Assembly: GCA_003117195.1 (NCBI GenBank) | Contig: BDSI01000035.1 | Coordinates: 370,001-434,000 of the forward strand | Reading direction: 5' to 3' | Length of the DNA stretch: 64,000 nt | Origin: Eudorina sp. 2006-703-Eu-15 | Taxonomy: Eukaryota; Chlorophyta; Chlorophyceae; Chlamydomonadales; Volvocaceae | Shown: positions 34,337 to 46,232 of the stretch, one piece after another | Numbering within the stretch: the first letter of the stretch is position 1 | Layout of the letters: every line of letters starts with the position of its first letter | The notes under the pieces: model-generated | Seen by the model: only the letters and a program-made list of their open reading frames with translations | What the model was told of the DNA's origin: nothing | Database searches by the model: none | Program-made: the position numbers and the translations under genes

Positions 34337-37300
34337 CTAACTCCCGACCCGCCGGGGTGCCAGCCGTGCCTCTTCCTGTACGGATCTCTGCCAGGCGTCA
34401 TACGCTCGAATAAGAGGCTGCGCACCGATCAACAGGCGGTCAACGACGGGCGGCGGCGGATGTCCCTTCCAAGCATTTGCTATGCAGCCACCGGCGGCAG
34501 GGGGGCTGCTGCTGCTGCTTGCGCAGCCACTGTCTACGTGGTTCTTCCGCTCTTGCTGCGGCTGCGGCTGCTGGTGCCCTTGTAGACCCAGCTGATGAGA
34601 ATTCATAACAGACGCATTCTGCTCCGGGTGGTGGCCTCCGTAGCCGCCCTGATGAAATGGGATCACCCGGCAGTTGGAACATATCGTCAGATACGGTTCA
34701 CGGCATCTTAACGCACGACATCTTCTGCCTGATACCGAATGAATTGTCACACTCTGCATGGCTTTCAGGATGTGTGCGCGAGTGCACTGCTGGCTGAGAT
34801 CGGGCGCAGAACCAGCAGCAAGGTGCAGCCGTACCGTGCCGTACCGGCAGCTCCGTTATTCAGTTGTTCCTAGAGCTGTCCCCGCAACCTGTATGAGGCC
34901 GCTGACCAACCCCTGATGTAACCCTCCTGACAACCGCGAAGTCACCCCACCGGCCTCCACTCACACATCCACGCACTAGGGCTACCGCCACGCACCTGCA
35001 ACCCGCCACCGGTGGGCGCCACCCGGACCATCGCCTGCCGCAGCGCCTCGTAGTCAGGCTCCCCTGGAGTGCGAAACGGCGCCGGCAGCTGCAGTCGCTG
35101 CGCGGGGGGCAGCGCCGCCAGCCTCTCGTACGCGTGTTGCCGTACATACTGCACCAGCTCAGGCTCGCCGCATGCGCCGGTCGCGTCCGGGCCGCGAGGC
35201 AGCGCCTGTCGAGCGTCCCGCGCGGAGAGGCAGGCGTCGGTTGGATGAGAGCGGGCAGCGGAATGACCGCGGCAGGCTTCTTGGAAGGAAGCGCGTTCAT
35301 TCACGCGCTTATTCGCGGTCGGGAGCCGTGCAGAAGGAAAGAGGCGACGTTGCGGCGGAGCCCCATCCACTCCGCCGGTGTGGGTGTGCAGTAGATGAGG
35401 TCAAAGGTGCGCGGCGGTTCCCCATGCGGTTCCCAAGGGAATATGACTGACTATGTGGGCGCGCGGATGCACGCGCTGGGCGGACCCCTCCCGGCCAGCT
35501 CTCGAAATGATAACTCGCCCCGCAACCTACCCCGCCACGCACCCACACGCGTACACATACACACACACCTTCAGGCTAATACGATAATAATGGTAAGTAT
35601 CTTTGTACTTGGTTTGGGTCGGGCGGGTCTCTTCGCAACACACACCTGCAGGATATCCACTGCCGTGTGAGGTCTCAGGCTCCGGAGCAGCTCCCCAAGC
35701 AGGAAGCCCCGCAGCTGCAGCGCCATCGGCTGCTGCTGCTGATGGTGATGATTTTGCTGGTTCTTTTGCTCCTGGGATGCATTCGCGCCATCACTGCCGC
35801 TGACGCCCCCGGCGATGCTGCCGCCGGCGCAGCAGCAGGAGCTCCCATCGGCGGCGGCAGCCGCGGCATCCAGTCGCGGTCGCTTCGCCGGACTGGGCTC
35901 GTCCCGTCCCGTGTGACCAGCGGCTGTGTCCCCCCCAAGCCCTTCGCCCTCTGGCTGCTCCTCAGCCGCCAGCTCCTGATGGCCGTGAGGTGCCAACGGG
36001 AGGCCCACGTGGCAAGGGCAGAATATGGACACGTCTGAACAGGTACGGTACATGTACTGTGCAGGTACGGTACAGGTACGGTACACGCGGACGTGGATTC
36101 TCCACGGGCGCACCTCGTTCATCAGGTTCTTGGTTCGTCCTGGGCCAGGGCTTGGGCTTGTTTGAACCCCGTCCATGTACCGGAGTAGTATGCGTCATAT
36201 TGTATGACCCCCAAAGGCGCCACAGCCATAGACGTTCTTTACTTTGGCCAGTGGCCATACGTGGTTGGAAGGAAATGGACGGGTTGGCCTGGAGCGTGGC
36301 GCACACTCAAATAATCGTCACCCCCAACCCCCAGGCCTACAGCCAAAGTGGCAACGCCCTGTATGTCATTTTCCCAACCAACAAACGAAACAACCAACCG
36401 ACCAACCAACCAACCTGCAGATCCGTCAACAGCGCCAAAAGCTCGCTGAGCCCGGCGCCACCGCCCCGCATCAGACCGGTTGCCAGCTGTCGCCTCCACC
36501 ACCGCATGGCCTGGAACATCAGCTGCCGTATCCCGTACCTCGGGTCACCACGTGGTCAGGGGGAAGGGTGTAGGGTCAGGGAGAACCCAAAGGCAAAGGA
36601 TAGCGAACGATAAGAGAACGACAAAGGCAAGCGATACAGCACGATGGATACGTAGCCGGCCCGCACCGGGCCTGGTCTTGATCCCCGCCCTCGAAAACCC
36701 CGAGCAAGAAAGCCTCTACCTGCAGGCAAAGCGAGCGACTGTCCGCCCTACAGCTGCTGCAGCGCCCGCGCCGCCACCCGGGCCGCCACCGCCGCCAGTG
36801 GCGGAGGCGCTGGTGAGTAGCCCCTCCGCGGTCTCAACGCAACCCCGCGCAAGCGCCGCCAGCTGCGCGATCACCGCACCGCCGCCGCCGCCGCCGCCCT
36901 TCCCCCCGACGCCGTCGCCGTCGCTCGGGAGGCGCGCGGTGCGGCCCGCGGCGGCAGCCGCCGACGACAACACCCGGCTGGGGTCGAGGCCCTCGTCTGC
37001 GACGGCCGCCAGGATCCCCTCCATCACCCGCTCGAAGTTGCCGGCGTGGATGCTGCTGGAGGACGCCGCCCTGCAGACGCGAGGTAGCAAGGGGAAGCGA
37101 GTGGCATGCGTTAAGCAGGCGGCAGCCTGTGCCGCGCCCCGCAGCACTTGCCTCGCCTGAAGCGGCGCGACGCACATTGGCGCCAAAGAAATCACCGCCG
37201 CGCCTTACTTCACTACACAACAACTCGTTTGTTCTCTCCGCTCACTGCCAATCCAGAGTCCAGCCCCACGGTACGCCCGCGCGTGGGGGCGTGCTTGGAA

Positions 37301-40300
37301 GTCGTAAACACGCGGGTATGGGTCGTGCATTGGGTACAAAACACAAGCGAACGGGCAACAACTGGTGGGCGCTGCTGTGCCCCTTTGCATGCCGCGCACT
37401 CCTGCTCTGCCTGCCTACGGACACCCGGGGACAGAAACACACGTGGCCAGGGATGGCAGCGACGTCCCTCCTCTCTTTCTGTGGCTCACCTCCCCAGCCG
37501 CAGCCGCAGCCCGTCCTCCACCGTCCTGCCGTTCACCCCCGCCCTCGCGACCGCCCCCAGCCGCTGCAGCTCGCCCCACAGGCCCAGCGCCGGCGGCAGC
37601 TGCTCCAGGGGAAGCTCCGGAACCAGGCGGCCCACCAGGAGAGCCACCTCCCGCTGCAGCGGCCACAGCTCGAAGCAGTGCGCCACCCTGACCCGGGGGT
37701 GGCGTGGCGCGCCAGGCGGGCAGGTCCGGGACGGGCAGGGCCGGGACGGGCGGGTCGGCCAGATCAGACCAGACCAGATCAGACCAGATCAGATCATAAC
37801 GGAAGCGCCTTCATGTGCACAACTACCCTACTTTGCTTCGGCGCGCATATCTCGTACATATCTCGTACATCTCGTACCCTTAGCTTGGCGCGCACCTCTG
37901 GAGGGCCCCCTCCACTTGGCGCCCAAGGGTTAGCCGCAGAACCCTTGAGTTGGCGTCCAACCCATTTAAAACCCTTAACTCTTTCAATTTGTTGTAGACC
38001 CGGGACCCCTTAACCCGCTAAAATCGTAGACACCCCTGGACCCCCATCGCCGTCGTCGTCACCTGAACAGGTTCGCCAGGAAGCGTGGCTCCCACTCCGC
38101 CCGGACGTGGGTGCGGCCCATCACCCAGGCCACCGCCGCCGCGACCGCCAGCGGCTCGTGGCCCGGCAGCGTCATGCCGCGCGGGCCGTCGCGGTCGCCG
38201 TCGTCGCCGTCATCGAGCTCCTCGAAGAAGCTGCCGCCGTTCCAATACAAACAACAACAGCAGCAGCGGCAGCAGCAGCAGCAGCAGCAGGCGGAGGGGT
38301 CAGCCAGGGGGCACCTAAAACATCTCCGTTGCATGCTGAGTTGAGAGTGGCATGGTACGGCACTCCCGCGCAACACGGTTGGGGACTGGGCCTTATCCAT
38401 GATTTGGCATCGACGGTTTGAGACTGGACTTGTCCATGATTTGGCATCGACAAGAGGTGCACCATATTTGAAAAATCGTACGGGCTTCTGAATGTTGAAA
38501 ATGTATGTAGATATGAGCACGCAACCGTTAGGTTCCTCTCAATCTTGGATCCGCGGTCTAGGAACGGGGGATTGCTCGCCCAACACAGGAGCTCGGCCCT
38601 GCGACTCACTCGTCAAACAGGCCCCCCTTGGAGTACAGCGACAGTGCCGCCGCCAGGGCGACGCAGGGCCGCCGAGCCGCCCCTGCACCGCCCCCGCCAC
38701 CGCCCTTGCCCCCCGGCCTGTCCGCCTCCGGATGCGCGAATTTCACCTCCCGGGGCGCCGAGCGGCGGAGCCGCTCCGCGATCACCCGGCGGCATCGCGC
38801 CAGCGAGGCGGCGGCGGCGAAGCCGCCGCTGGCGGCGTCGCCACGGCCGCCGCCGCGGCCTCCCGCCGACGCGGCTGCCGCCGCAGCGGCCACCACCTGG
38901 ATCTGCGCCTCCACGCCGCGACGGGCGTCACGGACACCGCCCAGCAGCGTCACGGCGCCGCCAGATGCCGTACCGAGGGCGCTGCGGGCCACGTGCAGTC
39001 TGTCCGAGCCGATCAGCTCCACCGCCTCCCACCGCCCTGCCCTGCGCGGGACGACCGCTGCGCCGGTGCCGGTGCTGCTGCTGCTGCTGCCTGTTTCATC
39101 ATCGCGGAGGACGACGCGGTGCAGGGCCGGCGCGAAGGAGCCGCCACCCAGCGCGGCGGCGCCACGGCCGCGATGCACCGTGCCGTACACGTAGATGTAC
39201 GGCAGTGTATCATCCGCCATGGCGACGGCGTCCGCGTGGTAGGCCGGCGGCGACGGCGCCGGCGGCGCCGATCTTTCGCCCCATGCGGGGATCTCGTTCT
39301 GCGGCGGCTCTTCTAGAAGCTCGCACAGGCCGGTCTGTAGATGGATCCGATGGAGCCACCAGCGATCGCGGGCGCCAGGCGGCGCCGCCGCCGCCACTGC
39401 CGTCATCATGCGGCTGCTACTGTTGCTGCTACTGCCCCCAACAGCGGCCGACCGGACTTCCGGTCCGCTGGACAGGACGTACAAGTTGCCCTCATGCACG
39501 GCCACGGCAGCGGCGCGCGTCGGGTCCGGCAGGGCAGGTCCCGGCGCCGGACAGCCCGCGCTGGCGCCGCCGCCGCCACCGCCGCGGCCGCGCCGTATGC
39601 CGCCAGGTGTAGAGTGACCCGCGGGTCGCAGCACCAAGCAGTGCCAGGCTACCTTTGCCACCGTGACTCCACCTCCGGGGAAGGCTGCGTCGTCAGCGCC
39701 GCTGCCGTCGCCGCCGCTACTCCTGGCTCCTCTGCATTCACCACCGCCGCCGTCATCGGTTCCGCCGCTCCCCGTGCTCCGCGACGCCGCCGCGTGCTCC
39801 GGCGCCCGGTCGCCGTCCGTCGCCGCTGACGGTGACCCGGGATCCGGATCCGGATCTGAAGGCAGCTGCGCCCAGTAGCAGCACGGCAGCGGATCCGCGG
39901 GTAACGCCTCACTGCCCGCGTTGGCACTCGTGGACCACGACGACGACGACGACGACGACGACGACAATGACGGAAATGGCGGGACAGCGGCCACTCCGGC
40001 GCCCATCCAGGGGACGAGGGCTGCCCCGCGCTGGGTGGTGCTGCTGCTGCTGCCCCGGCCACCGCTGCCGCTGCGGCCGCCAAACAGCCACAGCCGCGAA
40101 GTCCCAGGATCAACGGCCAAGTGGTGGCCGTACCGAGCGGACGGCGGCGGGCAGGGCTGTGACGCCTCCGCCCAGCCGCCGCCCGCTGTGCTCTCGACAC
40201 TTCCACGCCCGCTGCCAGCGTCGGTAACGTCATCGCCGCCCCCGCCGTCCGGCTTGGCCGCCGCCGCCGCCGCCGCCGCCGCGGGCCCCGTCGACGTGGC

Positions 40301-41566
40301 CGCAGGCAGCCACCAAGCCTGTCGCTGCCACGTCAGCGCGTCGGCGCCGCTGCCGTGGACCTGCTCCACACGCACCCTGCCGTACACGCCATACTCTCCT
40401 GGCCGGTTTGGGTCCGGCTGTAGCCGTACGGCGCGCATCTCGTCGGTGGCCTCGCCAAACGGGGACACTCCGCCGTGCACGAGGATGCAGCTGCCGTACG
40501 CCGTGACGGCGCAGCCCTGCAGAGACACAAAAGGCCAGCAGCACATAAAGCAGGAAACCCGAATCAAAGAGTCCGATGGCAGGAAGCCCCGAATCAAAGA
40601 GTCCGATGGCAAACGAGACAAACGCATGTGGGCATCCGGTGTTCGCTCCTCACCGCCGCCCCCTCAACCTCCCTCACCGCCGCCCCCTCAACCTCCCGCG
40701 CATCGCACCTCCAGGGGAGGCAGCGGGCAGGTGGATGTGCTGGCCTGCTGCGTGCGGACAACGCGGGAGATTCCGCCGCCGCCGCCGCCGCCGCCGCCAA
40801 ATGTGGTGGCGGAGGTGCCAAAGGTTGCGGCGCCGCTCAGCATCACCCGCACTGGGGCTCCGAGCGGCCGCAGCGCCGTGGATTCATGCACTCTGCTCTG
40901 GTCCGGCACCTCGCCCGGCCTGGGACCGGGTGCGGCGGCACCGGCGGCGCCGCCGCCGCGGCCTGGCCTCATGTCGTCATCGCCGTCGGGCTGCCAGCGC
41001 TGCAGGGCCGAGGTGCCGTCCTGCGCCGACGCGTGGCTGCCGCCGATGACGAAGAAGGTGCGGTGGCGGTACGAGACCAGGCGGCCACCTGTGCGAGGCG
41101 AGCGGAGGGGAAGGATTAAAGAGTGCGGGATTGAAGGGTGCGGGTGATGGTGTGGCAACAGCACAGTACAGTGCGGTGGGGAAGGGTGTGTGGGAGTCAG
41201 CAGCGTGTGGAGTCCTTGGCATAGTGGAGTATAGAGTGCCTGGGGCTTGCTTATCGCGACCAGTTGCGAGAGCGCTTTATTACCTGCGAAGGCGCGGTCG
41301 CAGACGAGGCTGTTGTCCACAGCGGCGGTGGCTGGCGTCGCCTCGCAAGCCACCCGGCGGAGCCATGCGAGGTACCTGGTGCGGTCAGATGTCGGTTCGA
41401 GGCTGCGGACCTGCCCAGCGCCAGGCTGCTGCTGCTGCTGCTGACGCTGCTCCCCGTCGATGCAGGCCAGCACCGCGCTTTTCGCATGTGGCGTGAGGCA
41501 GTCCCAATCGAGGTCCTGTCTCAGCGTTAAGAAGGCCTCGCCCGCATGATACTGCTGACACGTCAT
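34337..41566 (-). CDS. Large low-complexity kelch-type protein, possibly nuclear (about 1454 aa, 11 exons)
   Basis: Proposed exons are 41566-41284, 41088-40709, 40516-38610, 38230-38063, 37687-37490, 37070-36720, 36538-36415, 35975-35646, 35450-35349, 35205-34996 and 34648-34337. All junctions keep phase. The first in-frame ATG is at 41566. Kelch-like strands include RTFFVIGGSHA, SCILVHGGV, SRLWLFGGR and AVTLLGGVRDA, separated by long Ser, Gly, Ala and Gln runs that are common in volvocine proteins. Exon 4 is acidic (EELDDGDDGDRDG). Exon 8 has a candidate nuclear signal, PAKRPRLD. No signal peptide is seen. Exon 9 is the weakest: its donor (AAC/GTCGCC) is poor but is the only phase-compatible choice. 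The C-terminal half has no family I recognise. A propeller scaffold role is inferred only from the kelch motifs. Confidence 0.7.
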
Positions 41567-44500
41567 TGCGCCAGTAGTTTGATTTGATACAGCTTTGCTC
41601 GAAAGCTGAAAGCTCGAGGTTGCCGCCAAATAATCTGTCAGCAGTCAGGTTTCCGTCCCAGGACAGCAGCTTGCGAGGATTCCTTGAGTGATATATGCAA
41701 GCATGTGATCATTGGATTATTGGAGTCCAGCATGGCAAGGTGAGGACCTTTGGCTTTTACGTCTGTCGATACCAACTCGTTCAAAAGTAAGCGCGTGGAT
41801 TGAGCTATCAAGGCAACTATTCTTCAGCAATACAGTGATTCAGTAAAACATATAACGCCTCTGATGACAGTGGCCGTCAAATTGTCTTACCTGAATGCCG
41901 GTAAAAACCCTGTAGTACATGCTGCTCTACTGCTGAGCCCCTAGCTACACGTTTCTTGGCCGGCTACCTGCAAAGTCGAAACAATGCACCAGCGACCGCC
42001 GTTCCTCCTCTTACCCACAGTCCCTTTTTATCATCTGCAATCTCATTTTCCGCTGCCATGCAGGTGCCTCGGTATTCCGAGTAAGTTTGGGTGTGCCCGG
42101 GTTTGTTTCTGGGTTCGGTTTTCTCTTTTTTTCCTAATCCCCTGCACGATGGGAAAGCTTGGATCGCCCGACAGGAAACGGCGGTACGGTGCTCACGTCC
42201 GAGCGGCAACAGCACGGGCGCTCCCTGGCCCCGCATCCTCCGCAGCTGATGCATCGCACAGGGATAGGCCTTCGCGCAGTGCTGCGCTATTGGCACCTAT
42301 TGGCACCTACAAGTCGTGCCCTTTGGGGTCCGCTGTAACGTTCATTCATTCAAATTGTGTAGGGCGCTGTTCTGCACCGTAGGTATGCGCGTGCCGATGC
42401 GTACATGTGTGCCGCACCCTGACCCGCACCTTGCGTGCGGAATTCTCCGGGCTGAGTAGCTTGGATCGATCTTCATATAACAGCTGTCGCTGGGCGCTCC
42501 GCGAACAATTTACAGAAGGAAACTGCATGCTGAGGGGCAAGGATTGTGACAGGTGTCGGGAAATTGGCATGCAGGAAAGCTGTCAGGTGGCGAGGTGGGG
42601 CTGACGGAAGCCTTTCGCATCTCGCTTGAAGGACGGAAAGAAAGCAGCATTACACGGCTCCCTGGACCAGAATGGAGCGAGGCTACCGCCCTGCCCCACC
42701 AGGACAGGCCCCTGCGGAACCCCGCAGACAACGAGCTAGCGAGGCAGCAACCAGACTGCCCCGCACCATAACACCCAAGACAAGAAGGTAGGACCAGCCA
42801 GAGCGTGGCCGCCCAAACAACCACCGACCCGGGCATTGCATGCAGACACGATGCGATCTGAAGGGGAATTCCACTGCCTCACCCCCACACGGGCGACGAC
42901 GAAATGAACATGACAAGTGATGAGTACTTGACCCCTGGGGCATCAATGTTCGTAACTCTGCGGTAACTCGGCAGTAACTCTCGGCGGTAGTAATGCTACG
43001 ACGCCTGGAACGTCCTCACAAGGACAGGGGTCTTCCCCATATGCATGCATGTACCGCTCTTCACGGAGGGTCAGCGTCACCGAATTCACCGATGTTACGT
43101 CACCGCACTCGCCGCACGCGCGCCCTGCCCAGTCGCTCGGCGCGCGGCCGCCGAGTCCGTCCGCCGGAACGAAGCGTCACCGCCCCCGTCCGCCACACGT
43201 TCGTCGCCCCCACATAAATTCCAATGAACTGCGTCACTCAGACAAATTACCAACGTGTGCGCTGTACACGCACGTCCACGTGCAACACCGACCCACACAC
43301 CGTATGCACGCGCTCCGGCTGAACATAACCGGCGCGCGCCGACGCCTACCCAACGGACGCGTGGAGCGAGATCATGAACGAACCAGCGAGAGTGATGAGG
43401 AGCAAGTCCCTCGTCGCCCAGGGTCGACATTCGGTTTCATGTCATCGAACACATCTACACACGCCGGTCCCAGAGACCTCGGGCGGGCGGGATTCTTCGT
43501 AATGCATGCACACACGCTTGCGTGCCCCCAAGACCCGGGCGCGCCCCTCTGCTCCCCCCGGTTTCTCCCACTCATACATACTCTGCCTGCCGAACGCACC
43601 CCTTGGTTTCGGAGCCGCGAAACCGGCGGCAGCACGCACACCGGCCCCAACTGCCGCGCCCTCATCCAGAGCGTGATCCAAAGGGGCCCGCGCCTAAATC
43701 AATCAATCAATCAGCCAGCTTTAACTACCAACTAACAACCACCAATCACTTAGCGGGTATATCCTGCTATCCACCCTAATGCGTACGAAGCCGAGTTGCC
43801 ATTTGGTCCTCAGCAGGGGCCGCGCCGCGCTGCGGAGCCCATGCCCGGCAAACAAACACCCCACGCAAGCTCGAATGGACTTCTTCCCTTCGATGCGTTC
43901 TTCAACGTCGACGCTTCATTCCACGCTGCTGTACATGCCGTACCGTATATTCGCACGCAATAAATGCCGTATCCTGCAATGATCAATTTCGACCTCTTGA
44001 GTGTGCTGTCACCGTCACGACTGCCGGCGCCATCGCCGCCCGTCGTCCCAACGCTGCCTCTGCGATTGATAGACATTGACCACCGCAAGTCGTTGCTCTC
44101 AACCTCGCGCCGCCTGCAGATGCGCCCCCGTGACGTTCTGATCCAGCACCAAACCCGCCCCGGTCGACCTACCTGCCTGTCGGTACCTGTCTATCTGACT
44201 CATCACTATGTGCCTGTGTGTCTGTCTGTCCGGCATTCTGTCAGCAGCTCACGGCTTGGCCGGATGAGATCAATCCAACGGCCAGTCCGACAGTACCCCG
44301 GCTCGACCGACCTCGCTCCTCGTATTCCTCGCATCCCTCGCATCCCTCTCGGACTCTCGCCGTCTCGCGCCCCGCCTCGCGCCCGGCGCCCGGCGCCCTG
44401 GCGGCCAACAGACCGCTGACCGCAGGGGTCAGTCCCGATCGAGCCCTCCGCACCGCCGCTTCTCCCTTCCCCCCTAGAGCTCCGCTAGCTCCTCCACCGC

Positions 44501-44688
44501 ATGGGACTCCGCCGACTCCTCTCCGGTTCCGGCTCCTGCACCCTCTTACCTCCTCCTACACCCCCTCCAGCGACTACCGCCCCACAGACCAAGCAACTCA
44601 CCCTCCCCCGCCCGCAGAGAACAGGTCCTCTATCGCAAGGCTGTGGGGACCAAGCGCGGGAGCAGGAGCACCAGCCGGTGTGTAATTC
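41567..44688. other. Intergenic region between the large kelch gene and the subtilase gene
   Basis: No exon was recognised on either strand. A dispersed-repeat terminus is at 42324-42351. Plus-strand open frames near 43049-43735 and 43964-44685 are Pro/Arg-rich composition frames without family features. The 5' flank of the large kelch gene lies at the left end. Confidence 0.5.
42324..42351 (+). repeat. Dispersed repeat terminus with ATTC tail
   Basis: GGGGTCCGCTGTAACGTTCA followed by TTCATTCA repeats the terminus seen at 20512-20539. The preceding 150 bases do not clearly align with the other copies. Confidence 0.6.
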
Positions 44689-46198
44689 TTAACGATGGGC
44701 CGCATCGGGCGGTGGTGGTGGCGGTGCTGGCGGCGCCTTCTTGCCGAACTTCGGCCGCAGGCTGGGCGCCAGAGGCGGCGGCGGCGGCGGCGACTTCTTT
44801 CGCTTGCGAATGACCCGTTTAGGTTTGGGCGCGCGCGGAGGCGAAGGCTGCGGAGGGGCGCGGACGGGCAAGGTGCTGTGTGTGACCGGTGGTGCGGCCG
44901 GTGCTTACATACTGTCGGTTGCGTGTGTATAGAGCGAAGACATGGTTGCGAATGGGTGTGCAACTGCGTTGCTGCTGGTTATCTAGGATCTCACACACCG
45001 CATGCTTTCAACGCCACACGCTGTGCGTGCGTGCGTGCGTGCGTGTTGTTCGTGCCTGCTGCGGAAGGATGTCTGCCCCACTTCCCCCGATGAACCAACG
45101 CCGGGCCGGGCCGGGCTTGACCCTGGAACCACGCTTGTTTGGCTGGACCCAAACACTCCACAGCTTCCCAAACATCCTGCGTTTCCGCTCCGTCCAGTCC
45201 TGACTCCCCACCGGCGGCGCCCCCGGCGCCTCCTGGGCCCAGGCGGGGCGGGGCGCAGAGCGCGCTAAGGAACCCCTCCCCCGCCCTCGCCGCCTCATCC
45301 GCTCACTGGTGGTGCCGCCGGCGCTTTCTTGGCCCAGGCGGGGTTCAGCGACGACTCCAAGCTGCCCTCGAAGTGCCCCGCCACCGCCAGCGCCCAGCGC
45401 TGCGGCGTGGCCGGGTCCAGCGCCAGGGAGGGCAGGAAGGCGGCGGACACGGAGATGCGGATGGCGGCGCCGGCGGGCGGGGCGCTCAAGAGGACGCGCT
45501 CCACCGTGTTTGCGCCGTCGGGGCCGGGGTCGGCTGCGGGCGGGGGGGGAGAGGGCGGCAGGTCAGGGTAGGGCGGGGCGGAGTGGGGTGGGAGAACGAC
45601 GCACGCTTGCACGGGCTAGTGGGTTTAGGGAAGAAACCATGTATGTGTGTGTGTCGTTACATATCTGCCGGGCCGACGCTGGCCGGGGGGGCTAACGGGA
45701 GACCGCCGAAGCACTCTCCCCCGGATTCGGGGGAGAGGGGCGTAAGGGGCCTCTGTCCCCTCGCTCTCAACCAAGGGCGCGCGCCCGATCCCTGAGGATC
45801 GGTGACAGCTGTGCCCCCCTAAAGGGATTCGGCGGAAGCCCATCCCGGGCGGTCTGCGCCTCGCAGTCCGCTGTTCAACCTGTGTGTTAGCAAGGAGAAA
45901 AGCTGAGCCGCGAATAAGCAGACCCGTGTCCAGCAATGCAACCGACGACTGAGACCGAGACCAGAGTTACGAATATGCCAGGGCGAAGTATGTCGACCAT
46001 AAGTAGTCCCAAGGTGGTGTAGTCCGTGATGCTGTAGCATCCCGGATCGTTGTCGAGCGCCAGTGGGCGCCGTGACGTCAGCAGAAGTAGCGGCTATGAC
46101 GTCGTAGGCTAATGCAGACGAAACTTCACAAAACTACCTACTGATCCGAAGGTGCAGCAAAAGCAAGGGCGTATGCGTCAACAGCGCGTGCAATGCCG

Positions 46199-46232
<34 letters not shown>

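Noticed and set aside
38545..39612. Long plus-strand open frame opposite the large kelch gene
   Set aside because: It is an Arg/Pro/Ala composition frame antisense to a GC-rich exon that has kelch motifs and matching splice phases.
43049..44685. Plus-strand genes in the gap before the subtilase
   Set aside because: The frames are Pro/Arg/Ser-rich, lack family motifs and show no splice-consistent partners.
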